From assembly GCF_900110875.1 (NCBI RefSeq), contig NZ_FOFM01000012.1, positions 1 through 64,000 of the forward strand: 64,000 nt of DNA, read 5' to 3'. Shown piece after piece: positions 51,368 through 59,824 of the stretch (position 1 is the stretch's first letter; every line of letters begins with the position of its first letter). Source of the stretch: Pseudovibrio axinellae (GTDB lineage: Bacteria > Pseudomonadota > Alphaproteobacteria > Rhizobiales > Stappiaceae). The notes under the pieces were generated by a model that saw only the letters and a list, made by a program, of their open reading frames with translations, had not been told where the DNA came from and ran no database searches. Position numbers and translations under genes: made by a program.

Positions 51368-52983
51368 TGTGCGGCCTCCTGCTCAAGAATGCCGATTGTG
51401 CGGTTCATGGCCTTTATCACCTGATCACCGTCATAGCTTTCCCAACGCGCGGCGACGTGCTGGTCGGGACGCATCAGATAAACAGCGGAATCTTTCTCTC
51501 CAAGATAACGGGCTTTCATCTCGTCATTGGCTTCCACGCGCAGAGCAGAAATCGTTATGCCATTCACTTCTACAGTGTCTGGCACATCTGCATTCACGGC
51601 CAGCAGCTGGAACGAGTTGCCGAGCTGGTCAAGCAAGTACCCATTTGCAGTTGGAGCATCACTCGCCGGAGACCCCGGACGAGAACGTGCTGGCATACCC
51701 GCGGTGTCTGGGCTGTTAAGCGAGGAACCGTCATATGTTGCAGGAACAGATAGGCGACCGGAGTTGACCAGAGGACGGGCAAACTCGACTTGCTCGGAAA
51801 GGTCCAGCACGGCATCGCGAAATACACGGCTGATAGCCGACTTAGGCGTGATGAAGTCAGTGGCTCGGGAGGAGTTCATAATGTTCTCTTCCGCAGCATA
51901 AATGCGCTCTTCATCATAGCTGTCCAGCAAGTTCACCGGGGCTTTGCCGTCCATGACAAGCTTCAGTTTCCAGATCAAATTGTCTGTGTCTTGCAGGCCG
52001 GAGTTTGCACCACGCGCACCGAAGGGTGATACCTGATGGGCGCTATCGCCAGCAAAGATCACACGTCCTTTACGGAACTGTTCCATACGGCGGCACTGGA
52101 AAGTGTAGATGGAAACCCACTCAAGCTCGAATTTCACGTCCTCGCCAAGCATGGCTTTGAGGCGTGGAATGACGTTCTCAGGCTTCTTCTCTGCTTCCTT
52201 ATCTATATCCCAGCCAAGCTGAAGATCGATGCGCCATACATTGTCTGGCTGTTTGTGCAAAAGAGCGGACTGCCCGCGGTTGAATGGTGGATCAAACCAG
52301 AACCAACGCTCCGTTGGGAAGTCAGCATCCATGATCACATCTGCAATCAGGAAGTTGTCTTCAAACACGCGGCCTACAAAGTCCAGACCCATCATGGAAC
52401 GAATTGGAGAAGCAGCACCGTCACAAGCGATCGCCCAGTCAGCCTCAACAATGTAGTTGCCTTCGGGTGTTTCCAGCTCAACAGTTGCAACGTCACTGCT
52501 CTGATCTACGCTGACAACCTTATTGTTGCCGCGGATCTCGATTGGCTTGCCCTGTGCCTGAAGCTCTTTGACCCGGTCAACCAGATACTCCTCAAAGTAA
52601 TACTGTTGCAGGTTGATGAAGGCGGGGCGCTTGTGACCATCTTCCGGCAATAGATCGAACTGATAGACCTGACGCTCGTCGAAGAACACCTTGCCCACAT
52701 GCCACTGAACGCCTTTGTCGACAAACTGGTCACCGCAGCCAATGCGGTCGAGAATTTCCAGAGGGCGCTTGGCATAACAAACCGCGCGCGAACCCCAGCT
52801 CACCTTGTCGTTGTCATCGACGACGACAACCTCAATATCCTGCATGGCCAGTTCAATTGCTGCGGCAAGGCCAATCGGGCCTGCTCCCGCCACAACAACC
52901 TTATGGCGCACTGCCTTTTCCGCATCCTGATCCGGCGAGCGGACATATGGATAAAGCGGAACTTCGAAAATCTTTTTCGTCAT
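51364..52983 (-). CDS. Class A FAD monooxygenase (MhpA/MhaA-like aromatic hydroxylase)
   Basis: A 539-residue flavoprotein of the PHBH/phenol hydroxylase fold. FAD fingerprint VVVAGAGPIGLAAAIELAMQ at residue 30, the DG motif in ADWAIACDGAASPIRSMMG (about 180) and the GD motif in FAGDSAHQVSPFGARG (about 315). The C-terminal ~140 residues form the thioredoxin-like extra domain of longer members. GGGAGGCAGC precedes the ATG. With fahA, maiA and a small DUF2783 partner it probably hydroxylates a phenolic acid, for example 3-hydroxyphenylacetate to homogentisate. Other substrates (resorcinol, hydroxyphenylpropionate) cannot be excluded. Confidence 0.88.
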   Translation of the reverse strand: MTKKIFEVPLYPYVRSPDQDAEKAVRHKVVVAGAGPIGLAAAIELAMQDIEVVVVDDNDKVSWGSRAVCYAKRPLEILDRIGCGDQFVDKGVQWHVGKVFFDERQVYQFDLLPEDGHKRPAFINLQQYYFEEYLVDRVKELQAQGKPIEIRGNNKVVSVDQSSDVATVELETPEGNYIVEADWAIACDGAASPIRSMMGLDFVGRVFEDNFLIADVIMDADFPTERWFWFDPPFNRGQSALLHKQPDNVWRIDLQLGWDIDKEAEKKPENVIPRLKAMLGEDVKFELEWVSIYTFQCRRMEQFRKGRVIFAGDSAHQVSPFGARGANSGLQDTDNLIWKLKLVMDGKAPVNLLDSYDEERIYAAEENIMNSSRATDFITPKSAISRVFRDAVLDLSEQVEFARPLVNSGRLSVPATYDGSSLNSPDTAGMPARSRPGSPASDAPTANGYLLDQLGNSFQLLAVNADVPDTVEVNGITISALRVEANDEMKARYLGEKDSAVYLMRPDQHVAARWESYDGDQVIKAMNRTIGILEQEAAQ

Positions 52984-53414
52984 ACGCTGCCTCCCAGCAA
53001 GTGTGATGCATCAGCCAGCATCCGGCAAAACATCAATCAACTTTGGTGAGCCAGCTGGAACAATCGTTCCATCCGGCGCTCTAACGCATATGGGGCGGCT
53101 TTCGCCTGCGGTATTGAAGGTGGAAGGAAGTCTGCAATATCTGGTGTTTAAAAAAACATCACAAACGCTGCGTTTAGAGAGACAAGGGTCTAAGCAATAG
53201 CTCTGTGCGAGTATCTTGTAATTTTTGGGAACCTCAATCCTCAGAGGCAAAACCCAAATTCTGTAATTGCCTGACGTCTTTCTTTAGAACTTCCACCTCT
53301 ATTAAGGTTGAACTTAAAGAGCACTATCCCTTTCAGGATAAGGATGATGAGGTCGGCTACTGCAAAACTAGCGCGGAGCAAGCAAATCGCGACCTCACTT
53401 CCTACTCATTCACA
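52984..53414. other. Gap inside the aromatic operon, no gene
   Basis: 431 bases between the MBL gene and the hydroxylase gene on the minus strand. A 79-codon frame at 53011-53250 lacks family resemblance. I see no ATAGTTTCA-type operator and no strong terminator. The gap may hold a second promoter, so the hydroxylase-to-dctM part could be a separate transcript. Confidence 0.45.
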
Positions 53415-54365
53415 TTAGCCCTGCAACGATGCCCACATTTCTTGGTCACGCTCTGCAGTCCAGATACGGGGTGTGTCGATGCCGCGGGCCTCATCAAAAG
53501 CGCGGGCGACATTGAACGGTAGGCAATGCTCATAAATTGCGTAGTCAGCGAATTTCGGATCGCATTCTGCGCGCACGGCATCCCATGCTTCTTTCAGCGT
53601 GCCGCCTCGTACTGCGACGCGGGCGGCTGGTTTATAGGTGCTTTCAACAAAGTCACGGGTGCTTTCAATGGCTTTGTTGACCATTTCCTGACCCACAAGC
53701 GCATCACCACGGCCCGGTGCAATTGCATCTGGAGCGAAGGCCTTGATGGCATCCAGTGTGGTGCCCCAGTCATTGAAGTGACCATCACCGCAGTAACAAG
53801 CGGAGTTGTACTCAACCGTGTCACCGGTGAACATCACGCCTTCATCAGGAACCCACGCAACAATGTCGCCTGCAGTGTGGGCACGGCCCAGATGCATCAG
53901 CTCAACCTTGCGCTTGCCCATGTTAATGGTCATGCGGTCTTTAAAGGTCATGGTTGGCCAGGTCAGGCCCGGAATAGAGTCAGCGGCATCAAACAGACGC
54001 GGGAAGCGGCCATACTCAGAGTCCCAGTCTTCCTGACCGCGCTCATAGATCATGCCCTCACACTTTTCAGAGGCAATGATTTCAGAGGCACCATAGCCCG
54101 ATGCCCCCAGCACGCGTACAGCATGGTAGTGAGACAGGGTTACGTACTTGATAGGCTTGTCAGTCACTTCGCGAATTTTATCAACCACGAGCTGGGCCAT
54201 GACAGGCGTTGCCTGCGCATCAACCACCATGACGCTGTCATCACCAATTATAACGCCGGTGTTCGGATCGCCCTCAGCGGTGAACGCGTAAAGATCGCGT
54301 CCAACTTCAGTGAAAGAGATCTTTTTGGCTTCCATGTCGCCACTTGATGCAAATGCTTTAGCCAT
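53415..54365 (-). CDS. Metallo-beta-lactamase-fold protein with degenerate metal motif
   Basis: A 316-residue MBL-fold protein. The main metal motif, normally H-x-H-x-D-H, reads HYHAVR (about residues 79-84), so the Asp and third His are replaced. The later ligands remain: His in LGRAHTAGD and Asp in FTGDTVEY. Further marks are VVDAQATP and GRGDALVG. It may bind one metal or have altered chemistry. I start at the second ATG (54365) for better spacing to AGGA. It lies 15 bases after fahA, so a hydrolase step in the aromatic pathway is likely; the actual substrate is unknown. Confidence 0.85.
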   Translation of the reverse strand: MAKAFASSGDMEAKKISFTEVGRDLYAFTAEGDPNTGVIIGDDSVMVVDAQATPVMAQLVVDKIREVTDKPIKYVTLSHYHAVRVLGASGYGASEIIASEKCEGMIYERGQEDWDSEYGRFPRLFDAADSIPGLTWPTMTFKDRMTINMGKRKVELMHLGRAHTAGDIVAWVPDEGVMFTGDTVEYNSACYCGDGHFNDWGTTLDAIKAFAPDAIAPGRGDALVGQEMVNKAIESTRDFVESTYKPAARVAVRGGTLKEAWDAVRAECDPKFADYAIYEHCLPFNVARAFDEARGIDTPRIWTAERDQEMWASLQG

Positions 54366-54380
54366 CGTCATTATCCTAAG

Positions 54381-55649
54381 TTATGCTTTGAAATCTGGAG
54401 CTGGCAGAACTTTGCCGGTACATTCGCCAAAGCCGATGCGGAAACCATCGCCTTGTGCCCAGCCTGTCAGCGTCAAGGCATCACCATCCTCGATGAACGT
54501 GCGACTTTCACCACTGTCCAGAGTGATGGGCTCTTTACCGCCCCATGTAAGTTCCATTAGTGAACCGAATTCGGACTTTCTTACACCGGAAATGGTGCCA
54601 GATCCGAGCAGGTCGCCGGTGTTCATTTTGCAGCCGCCAATTGCATGGTGCGCCAGCTGCTGTGCTGCAGAGTAGTACATGCGGTTGTAGTTGGTGTGGC
54701 AGAGCAGTGTCGCTTTATCAGCGCCTTCCGGCTGCATGTAGGCCTGTAGTTCAATGTCGTAGATCATCGGACCCGGCTCATTGAGGTAAGGCAGAAGCTC
54801 TTTTTCACGCTCTGGTGTGCTGGTGCGGAAGGATTCCAACGCTGCCTTCGTCACAACCCATGGGCTGATGGAAGTTGCAAATGCTTTCGCCTGGAATGGG
54901 CCAAGCGGCTGGTATTCCCAGCCCTGAATGTCACGAGCGGACCAGTCGTTGAGCAGCACGTAACCGAAGATCATATCGTCGGCTTCCTGCACGGTGATTG
55001 GTTGCCCCATTTTGCTTGGCGTGCCAACAACAGCACCCATTTCCAGCTCAATATCGAGGCGAGCGCAGGCTTTGAAAGACGGGACTTGTGCGGTTGGGGC
55101 TTTGGTCTGCCCCAACGGGCGCACCACATCAGTGCCGCTGACAACTACGGTCGAGGCGCGACCATTGTAGCCAATTGGAATGTGCAGCCAGTTCGGAGGT
55201 AGCGCATTTTCAGCGCCGCGAAGAATAGTACCGATGTTCATGGCATGCTGCTTGCCCGCATAAAAGTCGGTGTATTCGGAGACCTTGAAGGGCAGGAACA
55301 TTTGCGCTGCGCTCATTGGCACCAGTGCTTTTGACTGAAGTGAGGGGTCGCCGGAAAGTGCCGTATCGCCACCCTGTTTAAAAAGGGATGTTAGCTGGTC
55401 GCGCACACTGTCCCAGGCCGCGGCGCCGAGCTCCATGAAGTCATTGAGAGCCGGTTTATCGAACACAGTGGCAGCTGCACCCGTCTTGAGAAGGCCAGCT
55501 GCTTCCAACACAGCCATATCAACAACCATGTCTCCGATCGCAACGCCACAGCGTGGCTCTTCACCTGATGTGGCAAACACACCGTAGGGAAGATTCTGGA
55601 TTGGGAAATAGCAGTGCGGCGCGTTCGCACTCTCGATCCAACTCGTCAT
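54381..55649 (-). CDS. fahA: Fumarylacetoacetase
   Basis: A 422-residue enzyme splitting fumarylacetoacetate into fumarate and acetoacetate, the last step of homogentisate/tyrosine breakdown. N-terminal SH3-like domain: FPIQNLPYGVFATSGEEP. Catalytic domain: DFYAGKQHAMNIGTI (catalytic His), IELEMGAVVG (metal Glu), LLNDWSARDIQGWEY (metal Asp) and LLGSGTISGVRKSEFGS. ATG 55649 is behind AAGGATG. It is the first gene after a sigma70-like promoter that overlaps a dyad. Confidence 0.95.
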   Translation of the reverse strand: MTSWIESANAPHCYFPIQNLPYGVFATSGEEPRCGVAIGDMVVDMAVLEAAGLLKTGAAATVFDKPALNDFMELGAAAWDSVRDQLTSLFKQGGDTALSGDPSLQSKALVPMSAAQMFLPFKVSEYTDFYAGKQHAMNIGTILRGAENALPPNWLHIPIGYNGRASTVVVSGTDVVRPLGQTKAPTAQVPSFKACARLDIELEMGAVVGTPSKMGQPITVQEADDMIFGYVLLNDWSARDIQGWEYQPLGPFQAKAFATSISPWVVTKAALESFRTSTPEREKELLPYLNEPGPMIYDIELQAYMQPEGADKATLLCHTNYNRMYYSAAQQLAHHAIGGCKMNTGDLLGSGTISGVRKSEFGSLMELTWGGKEPITLDSGESRTFIEDGDALTLTGWAQGDGFRIGFGECTGKVLPAPDFKA

Positions 55650-55722
55650 AACACATCCTTGGCAATTGAAGATCGCAGCTGAAGCTTGCAAGACTCAGGC
55701 GGTCAGTCATAGATTTGAGTTT

Positions 55723-55750
55723 AGAATAGTTTCACTTGTAACTTTGTCAA
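55723..55750 (-). promoter_or_regulatory. fahA promoter with overlapping MarR-type operator
   Basis: On the minus strand TTGACA (55750-55745), a 16-base spacer and TATTCT (55728-55723) form a strong sigma70-like promoter. The dyad ATAGTTTCA-CT-TGTAACTTT (55726-55745, plus-strand reading) fills the spacer, 7 of 9 positions symmetric. Binding there would block RNA polymerase. Confidence 0.65.
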
Positions 55751-55871
55751 TAGCATTTTCTAAAGCGAACGGTTCTTGCCAGGCGAGGAAGCCACATAAA
55801 ATACCGGAATATGGCTGAAATTAGCGCTCTATACTACTTTCGCATATATATCACCAAGTCAAGATTCGGCC

Positions 55872-55900
55872 TTGACATATAGTTTCAAATGATACTATTA
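55872..55900 (+). promoter_or_regulatory. marR-maiA promoter with overlapping operator
   Basis: TTGACA (55872-55877) is followed by the near-perfect dyad ATAGTTTCA-AA-TGATACTAT (55879-55898, 8 of 9 symmetric); TACTAT or TATTAG inside its right arm can serve as the -10. Same operator sequence as at the fahA promoter. Confidence 0.65.
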
Positions 55901-55927
55901 GAGGGAATATATAAATTTTTGACTACA

Positions 55928-55936
55928 ATAGTTTCA
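55928..55936 (+). promoter_or_regulatory. Third ATAGTTTCA half-site
   Basis: An exact ATAGTTTCA lies 20 bases before the marR ATG. Its right arm is poor (about 5 of 9), so it may be an auxiliary site for a second dimer. Confidence 0.45.
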
Positions 55937-55956
55937 TCCTAAACCAACGAGTCTCA

Positions 55957-56466
55957 ATGATGGCGATACCGACGAACACGACAGACAGGGATGATTTCCA
56001 GCTCGGAGCATTCTTTCCCTATAAGGTTCGTGTTTTTGGCACAGCCGTAAGTGCGGCGGTTTCAAGTGTTTATCGCGAGCGGTATGGTCTGAGCGTTTCT
56101 GAATGGCGCACGATGGCCATCCTCGGTCGCAATCAGGCGCTGTCAGCCTCCGAAATTGTTGAGCGCTCGAGCATGGATAAAGTGAATGTCAGTCGTGCGG
56201 TGCAATCGCTTCGCAAAAAGGAGCTTCTGCGCCGGGATATTGACGGAGAGGATCGTAGAAAATCCGTTCTGCGTTTGACAGCTGAAGGCCTGCGCATCTT
56301 TTACGATGTCATTCCATTGGTTCGTGACGTTGAAGCCGCCCTGACAGCCAATTTGAGTGAGGAGGAGCAAACGCTGCTTATGACCCTCATGGAAAAGGTT
56401 CAACATAACGCTGAAGCCTTGGTTGGTGAGTTGGGTGCGAACACACAAGACAATGAACCAAACTGA
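55957..56466 (+). CDS. MarR-family regulator of the aromatic module
   Basis: A 169-residue winged-helix dimer. The DNA-binding core is LSVSEWRTMAILGRNQALSA, EIVERSSMDKVNVSRAVQSL and the wing DIDGEDRRKSVLRLTAEG, all typical MarR. A helical N-terminus and C-terminus form the dimer interface. It is divergent from fahA and followed by maiA 30 bases downstream. Identical operator dyads in both promoters make it the likely repressor of its own operon and of the fahA operon, released by a pathway aromatic acid. Confidence 0.9.
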   Translation: MMAIPTNTTDRDDFQLGAFFPYKVRVFGTAVSAAVSSVYRERYGLSVSEWRTMAILGRNQALSASEIVERSSMDKVNVSRAVQSLRKKELLRRDIDGEDRRKSVLRLTAEGLRIFYDVIPLVRDVEAALTANLSEEEQTLLMTLMEKVQHNAEALVGELGANTQDNEPN

Positions 56467-56496
56467 CAGAACCGTGCTCAGGGGGGCGCCGATACC

Positions 56497-57132
56497 ATGT
56501 CCAATATAACGCTTTATGATTACTGGCGCTCATCGGCAAGCTATCGGGTGCGTATTGCGCTGAACCTGAAAAGCCTGAGTTATGAGAGTGTGACTGTCAA
56601 TCTATTGAAGGGCGACCAAAAAGGGGGCGAGAATTTAAAGCGTAACCCACAAGGATTCGTACCTTCCCTGGATATCGATGGCGACATGTTAACTCAGTCT
56701 CTTGCGATCATTGAATATCTGGATGAGCTCCACCCTACCCCGGCTTTGATGCCTGCAACTGCGCGAGAGCGAGCCCGTGTGCGCATCCTTTCCCATGCTA
56801 TTGCGATGGACATTCATCCAGTGTGTAATCTGGGTATCGTGCAAAGGATTGTAGAGCTCAGCGGGGGCGATGAAAGCGTGAAAGTGTGCTGGATGCGCGA
56901 GTTTATCAGCAAGGGGCTTAATGCTTTTGAGGAGCTTTTGGCAGATGGGCAAAGCGGTAAATTCTGTCACGGAGATCAGGTCTCTATGGCAGATTTGTGC
57001 CTTGTCCCGCAGGTTTATAACAGCGACCGCTGGGGCGCAGACCGCTCTCACCTCACCCGCATCAACGCCATATGTGCAGAGACTGAAAAACTGGCAGCTT
57101 TTAAAGACGCTGCGCCCAGTCAAGACGTTTAA
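56497..57132 (+). CDS. maiA: Maleylacetoacetate (or maleylpyruvate) isomerase, zeta-class GST
   Basis: A 211-residue glutathione S-transferase of the zeta class, which isomerises maleylacetoacetate to fumarylacetoacetate with glutathione. The active-site motif S-S-A-S-Y-R is present in YDYWRSSASYRVRIALNLK; NPQGFVPSLDIDGDMLTQSL is the cis-Pro/thiol-binding region; the C-domain shows GDQVSMADLCLVPQVYN. It supplies the substrate of FahA, encoded divergently. A gentisate-pathway maleylpyruvate role is less likely because fumarylacetoacetase is present. Strong terminator follows. Confidence 0.92.
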   Translation: MSNITLYDYWRSSASYRVRIALNLKSLSYESVTVNLLKGDQKGGENLKRNPQGFVPSLDIDGDMLTQSLAIIEYLDELHPTPALMPATARERARVRILSHAIAMDIHPVCNLGIVQRIVELSGGDESVKVCWMREFISKGLNAFEELLADGQSGKFCHGDQVSMADLCLVPQVYNSDRWGADRSHLTRINAICAETEKLAAFKDAAPSQDV

Positions 57133-57181
57133 GATTTAACCCGGGATTTCATTTCAACATCTTGAGCAGCCCTATCGAACG

Positions 57182-57218
57182 AAAAGCCCCGCAACGGATC
57201 TCCGCTGCGGGGCTTTTT
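57182..57218. terminator. Bidirectional Rho-independent terminator
   Basis: AAAAGCCCCGCA (57182-57193) pairs with TGCGGGGCTTTT (57206-57217). T-runs arise on both strands, so it ends both maiA and the convergent alcohol dehydrogenase operon. Confidence 0.88.
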
Positions 57219-57236
57219 AATGAATGAGTAGTTGGG

Positions 57237-58400
57237 TTAAGCGCTTACCGGTTCGCCGATCACTTCAATAAGCAAAGCTCTTGCAGCTTCATGCGTTAAT
57301 GCGATCGGGTTGCCACCAGCACTTGGGTCTTTGATTGCCTCTGCTGCCAGCACATCAACCTTGTCTGTTCCGACCCCAAGAGCGCTCAGATTTTGCGGAA
57401 CACCCATGTCTTCCCGCATTTTCATTACGAACTCGTAGAAGCCATCAAAACCGCCGCTGATGCCAAGGTAAGCGGCCAGCATCTCAATGCGCTCTTCTAC
57501 GGCTGACCGGTTGAACTTCAGCACTGCTGGCATGATCACAGCGTTGGTCATGCCGTGATGGGTGTTGTAAACCGCGCCCACCGGGTGCGCCAGAGCGTGA
57601 ATGCCACCAAGGCCCTTTTGGAATGCAACCGCACCCATGGCTGCTGCACTCATCATGTGGCCGCGCGCTTCAATATCGTTTGGATCAGCAAACACCCTTG
57701 GCAGGTTGTCTTTGACCAAACGCATACCTTCCAGCGCAATGCCCTGTGACATTGGGTGGTAGTGAGGTGAACAGAAAGCCTCTAGGGAATGGACAAACGC
57801 GTCGATGCCCGTTCCCACAGTGATCATCTGTGGCATGCCCACGGTCAGCTCAGGATCACAGATCACAACACTTGGCAGGATCTTCGGATGGAAGATGATT
57901 TTCTTCACATGGGTTTGTGAGTTGGTCAACACGCTCGCACGGCCCACTTCAGAGCCCGTTCCTGCTGTTGTTGGAATGGCGATATTTGGGTAGATCGCGT
58001 CTGCGTCGGCGCGGGTCCACCAGTCTCCGATATCTTCAAAGTCCCAAACGGAACGAGTTTGCCCAGCCTGAAAGGCAATCAACTTTCCAAGGTCCAGACC
58101 TGAGCCGCCGCCAAACGCAATCACACCGTCATGATCACCGGCTTTGAAGGCTGCCACACCTGCTTCCAGATTGATTTCGCTTGGGTTTGGGTCGACATCG
58201 GAGAAAAGGCCACGACCAAGGCCAGCAGCTTCCATAATGTCGAGCGTGCTGGATGTGATTGGCAGATTGGCAAGGCCTTTATCTGTCACGAGCAACGGCT
58301 TTTTCATACCAGCAGCTGTACATGCTTCTGCCAGTTCCTTAATGCGGCCTGCACCAAAGCGAATGGCGGTCGGGTAGCTCCAGTTTGCTATCAGCGTCAT
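57237..58400 (-). CDS. Iron-containing (type III) alcohol dehydrogenase
   Basis: A 387-residue dehydrogenase. NAD-binding loop GGGSGLDLGKLIAFQ (about residue 97) and IPTTAGTGSEVGRASVLT are typical; metal ligands lie in GTGIDAFVHSLEAFCSPHY (Asp, His) and GIHALAHPVGAVYNTHHG (two His). It is the last gene of the amine operon. It probably interconverts an alcohol and an aldehyde, with the preceding aldehyde dehydrogenase taking the aldehyde on to an acid. Substrate unknown. Confidence 0.93.
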   Translation of the reverse strand: MTLIANWSYPTAIRFGAGRIKELAEACTAAGMKKPLLVTDKGLANLPITSSTLDIMEAAGLGRGLFSDVDPNPSEINLEAGVAAFKAGDHDGVIAFGGGSGLDLGKLIAFQAGQTRSVWDFEDIGDWWTRADADAIYPNIAIPTTAGTGSEVGRASVLTNSQTHVKKIIFHPKILPSVVICDPELTVGMPQMITVGTGIDAFVHSLEAFCSPHYHPMSQGIALEGMRLVKDNLPRVFADPNDIEARGHMMSAAAMGAVAFQKGLGGIHALAHPVGAVYNTHHGMTNAVIMPAVLKFNRSAVEERIEMLAAYLGISGGFDGFYEFVMKMREDMGVPQNLSALGVGTDKVDVLAAEAIKDPSAGGNPIALTHEAARALLIEVIGEPVSA

Positions 58401-58405
58401 GGTTC

Positions 58406-59788
58406 TTATGCCTTTTTAAGATGATAGGATTTGGGACGGGTCAGGTTTTGGTAGCCGATTTCTGAAAGAGCTCCGCCGCGACCTGTATCTTTGCAACCAG
58501 TCCAGCACAAAGCAGGGTCCAGATAGTCAGCGCGGTTCATAAACACAGTTCCAGTTTCAACCTGCGCACCGATTTTTGCCGCACGCGCCGGATCTTGCGT
58601 CCAAAGAGAAGCCGTCAATCCGTAGTGGCTGTCGTTCATCAGGGAGATAGCCTGTTCGTCGCTCTCAGCCTTCATAATACCGACCACAGGACCAAAACTC
58701 TCTTCACGCATCACATCCATTTCATGCGTGACATTGGTCAGGATCTGAGGCGCAAGATAGGCCCCGCCGTCGTCTTCTGGGAACAGAGCTGTATCGATTT
58801 GCGCTACTGCGCCGGAGGCCTGTGCATCAGCGACCTGCTTGCGCACAATCTCAGCAAAGCGAACGTTCGCCATTGGCCCAATGGTTGTTTTCTCATCCAG
58901 TGGGTTACCCAGCTTATAACTGGAAACAATCTCAACGGCTTTCTTCACAAAGGCATCGTATTTGGAAGAATGCACGTAGATCCGTTCAATCCCGCAACAG
59001 CATTGGCCAGAGTTGAACATGGCACCATCAATGAGTGTTTCTGCCGCTGCATCAACATCTGCATCATCCATCACGTAACCTGGGTCTTTACCGCCAAGCT
59101 CAAGGCCAAGGCCCGTGAAAGTGCCTGCTGCGGCAATTTCCATAGCGCGGCCCCCACCAACGGAACCCGTAAAGTTCACAAAGCCGAAGTGACGCCCTGC
59201 AATCAGGTGAGATGTTGTTTCATGGTCCAGGAACAGGTTTTGGAATACCTCTTCTGGCACGCCGGCCTGGGCAAAGGCTGCGGCGAGGCGCTCTCCAACC
59301 AAAAGGGTCTGGGTTGCGTGTTTTAAGATAACAGCGTTGCCTGCAATCAATGCAGGTGCAACGGTGTTGATCGCGGTCATGTACGGATAGTTCCACGGTG
59401 CAATGACAAGAATAACGCCGTGGGGTTCCTTCTCGATGCGACGTTCGAAATTGTCGCTTTCCTCAACCACGATGGGTTTAAGGCTTTGTGCTGCAATTTC
59501 AGCCATGTGAGATGCGCGCTCGTTAAAGCCGCCAAACTCGCCACCATACCGGACAGGGCGTCCCATCATATGTGCCAGTTCAGGTACAATCTCGTCGTTT
59601 TGTTCACCAATCTTGGCAACACCAGCCATCACCAGCTTGATACGCTCCTCCAACGGGCGGGCAGCCCATTGCTTTTGAGCGGATTTAGCCTTGGCAATTA
59701 CAGCTTCTGCTTGTTTTTGGTTTGCCACCGGACGCTCTGCAAAGACAGAACCGTCAATAGGCGAAATACATTTTAGTGTCTTAATCAT
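58406..59788 (-). CDS. NAD(P)-dependent aldehyde dehydrogenase
   Basis: A 460-residue ALDH. Marks are APWNYPYMTAINTVAPALIA, the catalytic Glu in LGLELGGKDPGYV and the nucleophile in FNSGQCCCGIERIYVH; the closing ESFGPVVGIMKAESDE and MNRADYLDPALCWTG fit the succinate-semialdehyde/gamma-glutamyl aldehyde groups. The ATG at 59788 is preferred to a GTG at 59806. It lies five bases before the alcohol dehydrogenase gene. With the upstream glutamine-synthetase-like ligase it may oxidise a gamma-glutamylated or free aminoaldehyde. Confidence 0.93.
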   Translation of the reverse strand: MIKTLKCISPIDGSVFAERPVANQKQAEAVIAKAKSAQKQWAARPLEERIKLVMAGVAKIGEQNDEIVPELAHMMGRPVRYGGEFGGFNERASHMAEIAAQSLKPIVVEESDNFERRIEKEPHGVILVIAPWNYPYMTAINTVAPALIAGNAVILKHATQTLLVGERLAAAFAQAGVPEEVFQNLFLDHETTSHLIAGRHFGFVNFTGSVGGGRAMEIAAAGTFTGLGLELGGKDPGYVMDDADVDAAAETLIDGAMFNSGQCCCGIERIYVHSSKYDAFVKKAVEIVSSYKLGNPLDEKTTIGPMANVRFAEIVRKQVADAQASGAVAQIDTALFPEDDGGAYLAPQILTNVTHEMDVMREESFGPVVGIMKAESDEQAISLMNDSHYGLTASLWTQDPARAAKIGAQVETGTVFMNRADYLDPALCWTGCKDTGRGGALSEIGYQNLTRPKSYHLKKA

Positions 59789-59824
59789 GGTCAACTCATC
59801 AATCACAGCACAAGGCTATCAACA

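Noticed and set aside
52036-52653. 205-codon plus-strand ORF
   Set aside because: Antisense to the flavin monooxygenase gene.
53526-54347. 273-codon plus-strand ORF
   Set aside because: Antisense shadow of the MBL-fold gene; composition reflects the reverse of real codons.
58595-59326. 243-codon plus-strand ORF
   Set aside because: Antisense to the aldehyde dehydrogenase gene, whose motifs are all intact.
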